From the NCBI GenBank assembly GCA_964252015.1, contig CAXULW010000005.1:62001-126000 (forward strand): 64,000 bases of DNA, read 5' to 3'. Source of the stretch: CAXSBR01 sp964252015. GTDB lineage: Bacteria; Actinomycetota; Actinomycetes; Mycobacteriales; Jatrophihabitantaceae. A program made the translations under genes and the position numbers. Positions 30,554 through 38,773 of the stretch are shown piece by piece (the stretch's first letter is position 1; every line of letters starts with the position of its first letter). Below the pieces are notes generated by a model. The model was not told where the DNA came from, searched no databases, and saw nothing but the letters and a program-made list of their open reading frames with translations.

Positions 30554-32082
30554 CACTCCAACTCGCACTTTGCGTCAGCCGCGGTGATGCCCGCCGACGG
30601 CGTGGCCGCCGTCGGGGTCACCCGGGCCCAGGTCGGCAGCGCCGCCCCGACAGTCACCGCGAGGGTGCCCGAGTAGGCCGAGCCAACGGTAACCAGGATC
30701 GAGCCCTTGTGCGCGGCATCGAGGACCAACTTGGAGTTCGGCAGCGCCGCGGCGACGGTGCGCGCCGCCGCCGCCTGGGCCGAGGCGAAGGTCACCAACG
30801 TCGTCGTCGTCTCCGCTTTGGGCGAGCTGCTCAGCGTGCCCTTGTGGAACCCGCGCGCGACCAACGCCGTGGCCGCCTTGGTGGCCAGGTTCGGGGTAGC
30901 CACCCCGCGGCGCACGTCGACCGTGATCGTTCTCGGCGCCACCGTCACCGTCGTCGGCGCCTTGGGCTCGGTCGTCTTCACCGTCGAGTCGCTGATGATC
31001 TGGTCGTAGAGCACTTTGCCGGCCTTGGTGTCGAGCAGCACCCGGGAACCGTGCGTGCTGCTCGGGTCGTTCGGGTCATACGCCGCGTTGGCGATCGGCG
31101 CGGTGTAGAAGGTCACCTTCTTGGGGTCCAAGCCGCGCAGGACGTCGAACAGGGTTTTGAGGTCGGCGATCGAGGTGCCGGTGTCCACCGTGATCGCCTT
31201 GGCCGCCGCGTTCAGGAACGACGTCAGCTTGGCTGGGTTGGCCAGCAACGTCCCGCCGCGGGCCTCGCGCAACACCGAGCCGAGAAACCGCTGCTGGCGC
31301 TTGATCCGGCCCAGGTCCGAACCGTCACCGATGCCGTGCCGCAACCGCACGAAGGCCAGCGCCTGGGCGCCGTTGAGCTTGTTGTTGCCCTTCTTCAAGC
31401 TGATCTTGTCGTTGCCGTCGTCGATGTTGAGCACGGACGGGCTGCAGATGGTCACCCCACCGAGGGCGTTGACGACCTTCTGGAAACCGGCCAGGTTGAT
31501 CTCGACGAAGTGCTTGACCTCGATGCCGGTCAGCGACTGGACCAGGGCGATGGTGCACGCGGCGCCGCCGTCGGAGAACGCCTCGTTGAACATGCCCTTG
31601 TGGGCCGGTGTCGTCTTGCCGGTGGACGTCTTGCACGCCGGGATCGTCACCCAGGAGTCGCGCGGGATGCTGATGACGATGGCGCGTTTCCGGTCCGGGC
31701 TGAGGTGCACGAGCATCGTCGTGTCCGACCGCTGACCGGGCTCGTTGCCGAGATGCTTGGTGCCGACGCGGCTGTCCGAACCGATGACCAGGTAATTCGC
31801 CGCGTGCAGCTGGCGGGCCGCGTTGCGGATGTTCGGGTCGTTCTTTTTCAGCACGCCGTTCTCGCGCAGGATCGCGTTGTTGACGTGGTTGTACTCGAGC
31901 TTGGCCACCGTTGCCGACACGGCCACCAGGACGACCGTGAACAGCGTGCAGGCGACCGCGATGCGCGGGAAGCGTCCGAACCGCGGCCGCCCACTCCGCC
32001 CACTCCGCTCGCTCCGCCCACTGGGCCCACCGCCGCTCGACCCGTGGTCCGGTGCGGGCCGCCCGGGGTTCGGATACGTCAC
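30553..32082 (-). CDS. LytR-CpsA-Psr (LCP) family cell-wall glycopolymer ligase
   Basis: Membrane-anchored ligase that transfers lipid-linked glycopolymers (teichoic acid, arabinogalactan or capsule) to peptidoglycan. The 509-residue protein has a cytosolic Gly/Ser/Arg-rich N-tail, one membrane helix (VACTLFTVVLVAVSATVA), then an extracellular LCP domain with NYLVIGSDSRVG, IPRDSWVTIP and FVRLRHGIGDGSDLGRIKRQ, containing the polyprenyl-phosphate-binding Arg residues. A C-terminal LytR_C domain follows. I use the GTG at 32082 with AGGA 5 bases upstream. It is coupled to an ankyrin gene. The polymer may come from the right-hand glycan cluster, but this is inference. Confidence 0.9.
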   Translation of the reverse strand: MTYPNPGRPAPDHGSSGGGPSGRSERSGRSGRPRFGRFPRIAVACTLFTVVLVAVSATVAKLEYNHVNNAILRENGVLKKNDPNIRNAARQLHAANYLVIGSDSRVGTKHLGNEPGQRSDTTMLVHLSPDRKRAIVISIPRDSWVTIPACKTSTGKTTPAHKGMFNEAFSDGGAACTIALVQSLTGIEVKHFVEINLAGFQKVVNALGGVTICSPSVLNIDDGNDKISLKKGNNKLNGAQALAFVRLRHGIGDGSDLGRIKRQQRFLGSVLREARGGTLLANPAKLTSFLNAAAKAITVDTGTSIADLKTLFDVLRGLDPKKVTFYTAPIANAAYDPNDPSSTHGSRVLLDTKAGKVLYDQIISDSTVKTTEPKAPTTVTVAPRTITVDVRRGVATPNLATKAATALVARGFHKGTLSSSPKAETTTTLVTFASAQAAAARTVAAALPNSKLVLDAAHKGSILVTVGSAYSGTLAVTVGAALPTWARVTPTAATPSAGITAADAKCELE

Positions 32083-32236
32083 AAGAGTCCTAACGATCTG
32101 GGCGCGGGTCGGGATGCGCACGTGCGGTGACGGCTGATGATAATGACGCCGGATGGGTGCTGGTTTGTTGCCGGTTTGCCGGTCGCCTATGCTGAGGGAC
32201 GTCTTCCGACGGTCTGGCCGGCTGGAGCGGTTACCC

Positions 32237-32309
32237 GCCCCCATCGTCTAGTGGCCCAGGACGCCGCCCTTTCAAGGCGGTAGCACGGGTTCGAATCCCG
32301 TTGGGGGTA
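32237..32309 (+). tRNA. tRNA-Glu (anticodon TTC)
   Basis: Cloverleaf: acceptor GCCCCCA/TGGGGGT, anticodon loop CTTTCAA giving TTC, T arm CGGGT-TCGAATCCCG, discriminator A. CCA is not encoded. Lies 65 bases before tRNA-Asp in the same direction and divergent from the LCP gene. Confidence 0.97.
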
Positions 32310-32373
32310 CGCCATCCGTCACCCTCGGATGGCAGCAGTATGTGCGGCAGTATGTGTGCAGAACCACCAGCAA

Positions 32374-32447
32374 GGCCCTGTAGCGCAGTCGGTTAGCGTG
32401 CCGCCCTGTCACGGCGGAGGTCGCGGGTTCGAGTCCCGTCAGGGTCG
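32374..32447 (+). tRNA. tRNA-Asp (anticodon GTC)
   Basis: Cloverleaf: acceptor GGCCCTG/CAGGGTC, anticodon loop CTGTCAC giving GTC, T arm CGGGT-TCGAGTCCCG, discriminator G. The next three bases are CCA, so the tail appears encoded here, unlike the other four tRNAs of the window. Confidence 0.97.
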
Positions 32448-32496
32448 CCACATCATCAGTTGCCCACGAAATCCGAGTCCGGCGGCCGGCTGGTCT

Positions 32497-32537
32497 GGTC
32501 CAAAGCAGTAACGTATCGCGGTCCAAAGCAGGAACGT
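32497..32537. repeat. Two 18-bp direct repeats downstream of tRNA-Asp
   Basis: GGTCCAAAGCAGTAACGT (32497-32514) and GGTCCAAAGCAGGAACGT (32520-32537) differ at one base and have a 23-bp period. They lie between tRNA-Asp and the end of the ApbE-like gene, where no coding region is seen. Confidence 0.9.
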
Positions 32538-32576
32538 GAGCGTCGTGGACGCCTATCTGGGTTCTGGCGCTCGGGA

Positions 32577-33362
32577 TCAGTAGTCGTCCATCACGGCGCA
32601 GTCCGCCGACCAGCTCGCGCTGGGGTGAATGCTGCCGTCGTCGGTGACCAGTAGCGCGGCGTACCCGTCGATCGTCTCGATCCACGCCAAGGCGTCCAGC
32701 CCCATGACGAAAGCCGCGGTGGCGTACGCGTCGGCGCAGGTCAGGGACGGTCCGGTGACGGTCGCGCTGGCCAGAGACGTCGCGGCGCGGCCGGTGAACG
32801 GATCGATCAGGTGCGGTCCGCGCTCGCTGATGCCTGAGGTGGCGATCGCGCGATCGCGGCCAGTCACCACGGTCAGCACCCGGGACGCGTCCCGCGGGTC
32901 AGCGATACCGACCCGCCACGGTTCACCCGGGCGTGCCGTCCCGGCCAGCTGCATGTCGCCGCCGCCGTTGACGGCGTGGTTGGCCGAATTGCGGTGGCGC
33001 AGCAGTTCGCTGGCCCGTTCGATGGCCCAGCCCTTCACCAGACCGGTCGGATCCAGCCGCCCCGCGGACATGGCCGAGAAGTAGCCGCCGGTGACGGTCT
33101 GCGCGCGGCCGCACAGGTCGAGCACGGTCGCCACGTCGGGGTGCGCGTCGGCCACCCGCAGCTCGCCGCGGGAGATGCGTTCGATGTCGCTGTCGGACCG
33201 GTAGGTGCTGAACACGGCGTCGACGTGATGCAGCCAGGTGACGACCTCGCCGATGGGGTCATCCCAGGAGCCGGGGTCGCGGATGTCGACGGTGAACACG
33301 GTGCCCATGCAGTGCTCGACGTGGACCGTCCGCGGCGGGCGGTCGAGGCCCGGCGCGGTCAC
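32577..33362 (-). CDS. apbE: FAD:protein FMN transferase (ApbE family)
   Basis: Attaches FMN by a phosphoester bond to a Thr of an exported flavoprotein, using FAD and Mg2+. The 261-residue protein has MGTVFTVDI at the start of the domain, SAGRLDPTGLVKGWAIE, NGGGDMQLAG (FAD contact), HLIDPFTGRA and CADAYATAAFVMGLD, all ApbE motifs. No signal peptide is obvious, so it may act in the cytosol or be anchored otherwise. GTG start 2 bases from the FMN-binding gene's stop. The partner substrate is the adjoining FMN-binding protein. Together with the ferric-reductase-like gene it forms a flavinylation electron-transfer unit. Confidence 0.88.
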   Translation of the reverse strand: MTAPGLDRPPRTVHVEHCMGTVFTVDIRDPGSWDDPIGEVVTWLHHVDAVFSTYRSDSDIERISRGELRVADAHPDVATVLDLCGRAQTVTGGYFSAMSAGRLDPTGLVKGWAIERASELLRHRNSANHAVNGGGDMQLAGTARPGEPWRVGIADPRDASRVLTVVTGRDRAIATSGISERGPHLIDPFTGRAATSLASATVTGPSLTCADAYATAAFVMGLDALAWIETIDGYAALLVTDDGSIHPSASWSADCAVMDDY

Positions 33363-33363
33363 G

Positions 33364-33828
33364 TCAGACCTTGTCCAGGGCGCTCTGCAGCGACTTGATG
33401 TAGCCCTCGCTCGTGTAGGTGGCGCCCGAAACCATGTCGATGTTCGCGGTGCTCTGGCCGATGCTCTCCTGCTGCAGGGTCGGTATCGCGGTGGCGTTGA
33501 TCTCCTGGTCGCGGGGGTTGTTCTGCGGGTAGTCCACGGCGGTGGCACTGGTGATCTTGCCGTTGCTGACGGTGACCCTGACCTGGACCGGACCCCAGCG
33601 GGTGTCGATCGAGTCACCGGTCACGGTCTTCGTCGCCGCCGCCGTGGACGGGCCCGTCGAGGGCGTTGCAGCTACCGACGGTTCGGGGGCGGGCGCCGCC
33701 GAGCTCACGCCCGGGTCGACGGTGCTGACCGCGGCCGGGCGAGCGGCCACCGGGGCGTGGGTCTTGAACGACAACAGCCCGACCAACCCGGCGATGGTCC
33801 CGAAGATGGCTAGTAACGCGCGGCGCAT
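33364..33828 (-). CDS. FMN-binding domain protein, likely flavinylated and exported
   Basis: A 154-residue envelope protein. An N-terminal hydrophobic segment (LLAIFGTIAGLVGLLSF) anchors or exports it; an Ala/Pro/Ser-rich linker (residues ~25-65) leads to the FMN-binding domain. The flavinylation motif SGATYTS sits at residues 134-140, so Thr139 is the expected FMN attachment site for the adjacent ApbE. ATG at 33828 with GAGAGG 7 bases upstream. Electrons probably come from the ferric-reductase-like gene next to it. Function of the extracellular flavin is unknown. Confidence 0.9.
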   Translation of the reverse strand: MRRALLAIFGTIAGLVGLLSFKTHAPVAARPAAVSTVDPGVSSAAPAPEPSVAATPSTGPSTAAATKTVTGDSIDTRWGPVQVRVTVSNGKITSATAVDYPQNNPRDQEINATAIPTLQQESIGQSTANIDMVSGATYTSEGYIKSLQSALDKV

Positions 33829-33845
33829 GCGAATGCCTCTCTGGC

Positions 33846-35225
33846 TCAGAACTCGAAGGATTCGTGGTGGATCTGCCGACGCGGAACCTTGGCCCGGCGC
33901 AGCGCGGTGACGACCGAGCGGGTCATGCCGTCCGGTCCGCACACGAACACGTCGTGGCGGCGCAGATCAGGGATGTTCGCCGCCAGCACCTCGGCCGACA
34001 ACGGGTCGTGACCCAGGTCGGACCGGCGGCCGGCCAGCCAGTGGAATCGAGCGCCGCGGGCTTCGGCGATCCGGCGCAGCTCGTCGAGGAAGACCGCATC
34101 CGCGTTTCCGCTGGTGCGGTACAGCAGGGTCACCTCCCCCGGGGCGGCCGGGACGGACTCGAACAGTGCGCGCAGCGGGGTGACCCCGATCCCGCCCGCG
34201 ACGAGCAACACCTTCTGCCCGCGGCGGCGCGCGGCCGTCATCGCCCCGTACGGACCCTCGGCGAACACCCGGGCCCCGGGCTTCAGCCGGAACAGGGCCG
34301 AGCTGTGCGCGCCGAAGTTCTTCACCGTGATCCGCAGCCGGTCCGGCCGGGGCGGAGCCGACAACGAGTACGGGTTGGACGCCCACCACAGGTCGCGGGT
34401 CAGGAAACGCCACCGGAAGAACTGCCCGGATTGCGCGCCGAGGCGGTCGAGCTGATGCCCGCGGATGACGATCGAGACCACGCCCGGCGCCTCGGCGTAG
34501 ACGGCTTCGACCCGCATCCGGTGCCGCAGGGCTTGCCCGATCGGGACGGCGAAGCGGTACCACGCGATGGCCACGCCGACCACGGCGTACAGCGCCGACC
34601 ACAGGATGCGGGCGGGGCGGTTGTCGATGAACTCCGCGCCGTCGGCGAACTGGTGGCTGAACGCCAGGGCGATGGCCAGGTAGGTATAGAGGTGCAGGTA
34701 GTACCAGGTCTCGTAGCTGAGCCGTCTTCGGGCGGCCCGGGCCGACACCGCTCCTACGCCGAGGAACAGCAGGCCGGCGACCGTGGCCATCAGCACGTCG
34801 GGATAGCTCATGATCAGGGTGCCGGTCTGGTGGACGACGTCGGTATGAGCGAGCACCGCGTAGCCCCACGTGATCAGCAACGCGTGCGCGGTGATGAGAC
34901 CGACCGTGTATCTACCGCCCATGGCGTGCCAGCGGGCAAGTTTGTCGGCTCCGACGCCGCGCTCCAGGGGTGGGATGCGGGCCATCAACGCGACCAGGAT
35001 GACGACGCCGTAGCCGGCCAGCAGGCCGGTGATGCGTCCCGCGTTCGTCAACCAATCGCCCCAGCCGTGGATCGACGGGGTGTCGCGCCACCAGAGCCAG
35101 ACCGTCGCGACCGCGCCGGCGCCGATCACGGCAAGGACGAGATTGGGGTGCGCCTTTAGCGGTGGCGCGGACGGGCTGGGTGCAGTCGCGGGTGGGCGGG
35201 TCGATCGGTCGGCCACGGCGGTCAC
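33846..35225 (-). CDS. Ferric-reductase-like membrane oxidoreductase
   Basis: A 459-residue membrane flavoprotein that moves electrons from NAD(P)H across the membrane. The N-terminal half has six helices of the ferric reductase fold with candidate haem His residues in ITAHALLITWGYAVLAHTD and YYLHLYTYLAIALAFSHQF. The C-terminal half is a ferredoxin reductase-type FAD/NAD module with NPYSLSAPP (FAD), VLLVAGGIGVTPLRALFES (NAD) and VFVCGPDGM. GTG at 35225 overlaps the stop of a 25-residue upstream ORF (GTGA). It heads the operon with the FMN-binding and ApbE genes. Confidence 0.9.
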   Translation of the reverse strand: MTAVADRSTRPPATAPSPSAPPLKAHPNLVLAVIGAGAVATVWLWWRDTPSIHGWGDWLTNAGRITGLLAGYGVVILVALMARIPPLERGVGADKLARWHAMGGRYTVGLITAHALLITWGYAVLAHTDVVHQTGTLIMSYPDVLMATVAGLLFLGVGAVSARAARRRLSYETWYYLHLYTYLAIALAFSHQFADGAEFIDNRPARILWSALYAVVGVAIAWYRFAVPIGQALRHRMRVEAVYAEAPGVVSIVIRGHQLDRLGAQSGQFFRWRFLTRDLWWASNPYSLSAPPRPDRLRITVKNFGAHSSALFRLKPGARVFAEGPYGAMTAARRRGQKVLLVAGGIGVTPLRALFESVPAAPGEVTLLYRTSGNADAVFLDELRRIAEARGARFHWLAGRRSDLGHDPLSAEVLAANIPDLRRHDVFVCGPDGMTRSVVTALRRAKVPRRQIHHESFEF

Positions 35226-35299
35226 GGGGCGTTCGCAAATCGCGGCTCGACGGACCGGCTCGACGCAGGCTGGGTCGTGGTGGCCGACGGATTTTCCAT
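35222..35299 (-). CDS. Possible 25-residue leader ORF before the reductase
   Basis: ATG at 35299, AGGA three bases before it, reads MENPSATTTQPASSRSVEPR and five more residues to a TGA overlapping the reductase GTG (GTGA). The overlap matches the coupling style of the window, so translation is plausible. The peptide has low complexity and no recognised feature; it could instead be an artefact of the reductase's 5' region. Confidence 0.3.
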   Translation of the reverse strand: MENPSATTTQPASSRSVEPRFANAP

Positions 35300-35380
35300 G
35301 TTCCTAGTCTGGCTGGCGTCGCTGGCGTAGACCTGTCGAGAACCTGTGAACCCGCTGGACAATAGGTGCCATCAGGCCGG

Positions 35381-36580
35381 TCAGCGCGTAGGGGTGGCCA
35401 GCTGCCCGACCACGTACTCGGCGATGGCCAGCGACGCGGTGGCCGCGGGCGACGGTGCGTTGCGCACGGCCGTCACCGGGCCGATCCGGTTGATCCGGAA
35501 GTCGTCGACGAGCGAGCCGTCCCGGTCCACCGCCTGCGCGCGAACACCGGCGGGTGCGCGCACCACGTCGTCGACCTCCAGCGACGGCACGTAGGCGCGC
35601 GCCGCCGCGACGAATGCCCGCTTGGACCACGATCCGTGCATCTCGTGCACCCCGGCGCGCCAGTGGGCGCGGAACAGCTTGCGCGAGCCGGGCCAGCGCA
35701 CGACGTCGCTCAGATCGCGCAGCCGGACGTCACGACGCTGGTAGCCCTCACGCGCGGTGGCCAGCACGGCGTTGGGGCCGACGTCGACCGTGCCGTCGAT
35801 CCGCGGGGTGATGTGCACGCCCAGGAACGGGTACGCGGGGTCGGGCACCGGGTACACCAGGCCGCGCACCAGGTCCGCGCGCTCAGGCACGAGCCGGTAG
35901 TACTCGCCGCGGAACGGCACGATGGCCGGCGCGGCGTCGTCACCGGCCAGACGGGCAACCACATCCGACTGCAACCCGGCGCACAACACCACACCGTCGA
36001 GGCGGTAGACGTCTCCGGCCACCACCTCGGCCGATTCGGTTCCCACCGTGATGGCGGTGACCTCGGCCCGCAAGATCACCCGCCCCCCCGCGGCCCGGAT
36101 GTCGTCGGCCATCGCCTGCGCCACGGCGCGGTAGTCGACCACTGCGGACGTGGGCGAGTGCAATGCGGCCACGCCCGTCACGTTGGGTTCGATCTCGCGC
36201 AGCTCGCCCGCATCGAGCCAGCGCACGTCCGGCACGCCATTGCGGCGCGCGCGCTCCTGAATGTCGCGCAGCCGTTGCGTCTCGACGTCATCGAGGGCCA
36301 CGACGACCTTGCCGATCTCCCGGTAGGCCAGCTCGTGTTCGTCGCAGAATTCCCGGAGCAGCTGCACACCCCGGCGGCATAACGTCGCCTTGAGCGAACC
36401 AGCCGGGTAGTACAGGCCCGAATGCACCACGCCGGAGTTGTGGCCGGACTGGTGCTGCGCGACGGCGCCTTCCTTCTCGAGGACGGTCACGTCGGTACCG
36501 AGGCGGGCCAGGTGCCGCCCGACCGCAAGCCCGACCAGGCCGGCGCCGACGATCCCCACTCGGCGGGGGGGGTTAGTCAT
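35381..36580 (-). CDS. lhgO: L-2-hydroxyglutarate oxidase
   Basis: FAD enzyme that oxidises L-2-hydroxyglutarate to 2-oxoglutarate, donating electrons to the respiratory chain. The 399-residue protein has an N-terminal FAD fold GIVGAGLVGLAVGRHL and the LhgO signature HNSGVVHSGLYYPAGSLKA. The later PFLGVHITPRIDGTVDVGPN stretch and C-terminal SPAATASLAIAEYVVGQL complete the pattern. ATG at 36580 (MTNPPRRVG). The start codon lies at the edge of an 82-bp repeat that copies its first three codons, so the true 5' regulatory region is repeated. No neighbouring gene explains its use. Confidence 0.92.
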   Translation of the reverse strand: MTNPPRRVGIVGAGLVGLAVGRHLARLGTDVTVLEKEGAVAQHQSGHNSGVVHSGLYYPAGSLKATLCRRGVQLLREFCDEHELAYREIGKVVVALDDVETQRLRDIQERARRNGVPDVRWLDAGELREIEPNVTGVAALHSPTSAVVDYRAVAQAMADDIRAAGGRVILRAEVTAITVGTESAEVVAGDVYRLDGVVLCAGLQSDVVARLAGDDAAPAIVPFRGEYYRLVPERADLVRGLVYPVPDPAYPFLGVHITPRIDGTVDVGPNAVLATAREGYQRRDVRLRDLSDVVRWPGSRKLFRAHWRAGVHEMHGSWSKRAFVAAARAYVPSLEVDDVVRAPAGVRAQAVDRDGSLVDDFRINRIGPVTAVRNAPSPAATASLAIAEYVVGQLATPTR

Positions 36581-36904
36581 GAGCAGTCTGCCGGCGTGAG
36601 GATCGCAGTGAGCGCCAGCGAGCGAGGACCGGAGCGACGGCGGACTGCGGGTAGTTAGTCATGAGCAGTCTGCCGGCGTGAGGATCGCAGTGAGCGCCAG
36701 CGAGCGAGNNNNNNNNNNNNNNNNNNNNNNNNNNNNNNNNNNNNNNNNNNNNNNNNNNNNNNNNNNNNNNNNNNNNNNNNNNNNNNNNNNNNNNNNNNNN
36801 NNNNNNNNTAGTTAGTCATGAGCAGTCTGCCGGCGTGAGGATCGCAGTGAGCGCCAGCGAGCGTGGACCGGAGCGACGGCGTGCTGCGGGTAGCCAGTCA
36901 TGAC
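36572..36904. repeat. 82-bp tandem repeat array upstream of lhgO, with assembly gap
   Basis: The 82-base unit begins (G)TTAGTCATGAGCAGTCTG and carries GATCGCAGTGAGCGCC. Units begin at 36572, 36654 and 36811, with a diverged junction at 36893, all in register at 82 bases apart from the gap. The 36572 unit contains the first codons of lhgO; each copy holds a minus-strand ATGACTAAC. The 36811 unit differs at several bases. Copy number is unknown because of the Ns. Apart from this array and the 36946-36961 operator I see nothing else between lhgO and the MarR gene. Confidence 0.92.
36709..36808. other. Assembly gap of exactly 100 Ns
   Basis: A run of 100 Ns, a standard placeholder, breaks the 82-bp array. 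The distance across it (157 bases from one unit start to the next) is not a multiple of 82, so its length is not real. Missing DNA is probably more copies of the unit, but other sequence cannot be excluded. Confidence 0.99.
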
Positions 36905-36945
36905 ATTGGGCTCTCACGACGACACCCTAACGGTTCAGGCGTATG

Positions 36946-36961
36946 CTTGCCGGCAGGCAAG
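36946..36961. promoter_or_regulatory. Palindrome, probable MarR operator
   Basis: CTTGCC (36946-36951) and GGCAAG (36956-36961) flank GGCA, forming a 16-bp inverted repeat 14 bases ahead of the MarR ATG. It is the right size and place for autoregulation of the MarR-MFS operon. Confidence 0.65.
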
Positions 36962-36975
36962 TAATAGGAGTGTCG

Positions 36976-37428
36976 ATGAGCGAAATCTTCCAGACCGAGG
37001 ACCTCAGCCGCCTGCGCGCGGTCCTCGGTCGGATCTCCCGGATGGTGGACCGCCAGGTGTCCGGCGGCGGGCTGACCCGAACCCAGTTGTCCGTCCTCGG
37101 CGTCACCGCCAGGACCGGCCCGATCGGCGTCGGTGAGCTGGCCGAGGTCGAGGGTCTGAACCCGACGATGCTCTCGCGCGTGGTCGGCAAGCTGGAGGCG
37201 ATGGATCTGCTGCGGCGTTCCCCGGACCCAGCCGATGCGCGGGTGGTCCGGGTCGCCGTCACCGCGTCGGGACGCGAGCTGCACGAGCGCCTGCGCCGCG
37301 AACGCGCGGCCCTGTTCGGCGCTCGCATCGCCGACCTGCCCGCCGAGCACGCCAAGACGTTGCTCGGTGCCTTGCCGGCGCTTGAGGCGCTGGCCGCCGA
37401 ACTCGCCGGCGTCCGGGTCAGCGCATGA
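36976..37428 (+). CDS. MarR-family regulator
   Basis: A 150-residue winged-helix repressor. The DNA-binding part reads GVGELAEVEGLNPTMLSRVV with the wing SPDPADARVVRVAVTASG (residues ~50-100), the MarR consensus. The ATG at 36976 follows AGGAG at 6 bases. Its stop overlaps the ATG of an MFS gene (ATGA). It should repress its own operon through the palindrome at 36946-36961. The ligand is unknown, but exporter pairing suggests a toxic compound or metabolite. Confidence 0.9.
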   Translation: MSEIFQTEDLSRLRAVLGRISRMVDRQVSGGGLTRTQLSVLGVTARTGPIGVGELAEVEGLNPTMLSRVVGKLEAMDLLRRSPDPADARVVRVAVTASGRELHERLRRERAALFGARIADLPAEHAKTLLGALPALEALAAELAGVRVSA

Positions 37429-38708
37429 CGTCGGCACACCGCGGGCGCGCGTTCGCTCGTGGGCTCGGGCGGGACACCTTTGCTGCGCTGGCCAATCGCA
37501 ACTATCGCCGCTACCTGAGCGGGCAGGCCGTGTCCCTGATCGGCACCTGGATGCAGACCGTGGCCCAGTCGTGGCTGGTGCTGACGATGACGAACTCGGC
37601 CACCACGGTTGGGCTGTTGATCGCGGTGCAGACGTTGCCCGTGCTGCTGCTCGGCCCGTACGGCGGAGTCGTCGCCGATCGCGTCGACAAGCGCAAGCTG
37701 ATGATATGCCTCCAGTCGATGATGGGCGTGCTCGCGCTGGTGCTGGGTCTGCTCACCGTCACCCACGTCGTCCAGGTGTGGGAGGTGTTCGTGCTGGCCG
37801 CCCTGCTCGGGCTGAACAACACCTTCGAGAACCCGGCCCGCCAGACGTTCGTGCTGGAGATGGTCGGCCCGAAGAACCTGCGCAACGCGGTCAGTCTCAA
37901 CTCGGTGCTGGTGAACGCGGCCCGCGCGATCGGTCCCGGCGTGGCCGGCATCATCATCGCCGCCGGCGGTATCGGGATCTGCTTCCTGATCAACGCGGCC
38001 AGCTTCGTCGCCGTGGTCTATTCCCTGTGGCGCCTGGACACCTCGGCGCTCAACCCCTCCCCGCCGGCGGCACGGGAGAAAGGCCAGATGCGCGAGGGTT
38101 TCCGCTACGTCCGGGCCTCGCCGAGCCTCGGGGTGCCCCTGCTCATGATGGCGTTGGTCGGCTGCCTGGCCTACGAGTTCCAGGTCACGCTGCCGGTGGT
38201 GGCCCGCTCCACGTTCCACGGCGGCGCGGACGCGGCCGGCTTCCTCACCTCGGCCATGGGCATCGGCGCCGTCTTCGGCGGTCTGTACGTCGCCGCCCGA
38301 GGCAAGACCGGGGTGCGCGCGATGGTCAACTCGGCGGCCATGTTCGCGGTGGTGCTGTTCCTGGCCACGATCGCCCCCACGCTATGGCTGGAGATGATCG
38401 CGATGGCGCTGGTCGGCGGGGTCAGCGTCGGGTTCCTGTCCAAGGGCAACAGCACCCTGCAGCTCGCCGCCGACCCGAGCATGCGTGGACGGGTGATGGC
38501 CCTGTGGGCGGTGGCGTTCCTGGGGTCGACGCCGATCGGTGGACCGATCGCCGGCTGGGTGTCGCAGGAGTTCGGCGGACGGGCCGGTCTCGCCCTCGGC
38601 GCCGTCGCCTGCCTGGCTGCGGCCGCCGGTGGTGGTCTCGTCCTGCGACGGACGAACGCCGCCACCGCCCGCACTGAGCCCACCGTCACCGAGCCGGTAT
38701 TGACCTGA
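37425..38708 (+). CDS. MFS exporter (EntS-like)
   Basis: A 427-residue membrane transporter with 12 helices, similar to the EntS/DHA3 group that export siderophores or drugs. The N-terminal part has RYLSGQAVSLIGTWMQTVAQ, and motif A in the 2-3 loop reads GGVVADRVDKRKL. The middle GLNNTFENPARQTFVLEMVG is typical of this group. It is coupled to the MarR gene (ATGA). The gene ends in the 5' arm of a 9-bp-stem hairpin. The substrate is not identifiable. Confidence 0.9.
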   Translation: MTSAHRGRAFARGLGRDTFAALANRNYRRYLSGQAVSLIGTWMQTVAQSWLVLTMTNSATTVGLLIAVQTLPVLLLGPYGGVVADRVDKRKLMICLQSMMGVLALVLGLLTVTHVVQVWEVFVLAALLGLNNTFENPARQTFVLEMVGPKNLRNAVSLNSVLVNAARAIGPGVAGIIIAAGGIGICFLINAASFVAVVYSLWRLDTSALNPSPPAAREKGQMREGFRYVRASPSLGVPLLMMALVGCLAYEFQVTLPVVARSTFHGGADAAGFLTSAMGIGAVFGGLYVAARGKTGVRAMVNSAAMFAVVLFLATIAPTLWLEMIAMALVGGVSVGFLSKGNSTLQLAADPSMRGRVMALWAVAFLGSTPIGGPIAGWVSQEFGGRAGLALGAVACLAAAAGGGLVLRRTNAATARTEPTVTEPVLT

Positions 38709-38723
38709 CCGACGGGTCAGGTC
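38702..38723 (+). terminator. Hairpin at the end of the MarR-MFS operon
   Basis: GACCTGACC (38702-38710) pairs perfectly with GGTCAGGTC (38715-38723) around GACG. The stop codon of the MFS gene (38706-38708) lies in the stem. No T-run follows, so termination efficiency is uncertain. Confidence 0.6.
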
Positions 38724-38773
38724 GGGTCCAGCGCGGGCTGACACAATCCCAGCAACGACGACCGGAGGCCCGT

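Noticed and set aside
32272..32685. 137-residue minus-strand ORF with TGLEPATSAVTGRHANRLR
   Set aside because: Antisense translation of tRNA-Asp and tRNA-Glu, a frequent misannotation.
36572..36904. CRISPR array
   Set aside because: The 82-base unit repeats head to tail with no spacers between copies and no cas genes in the window.
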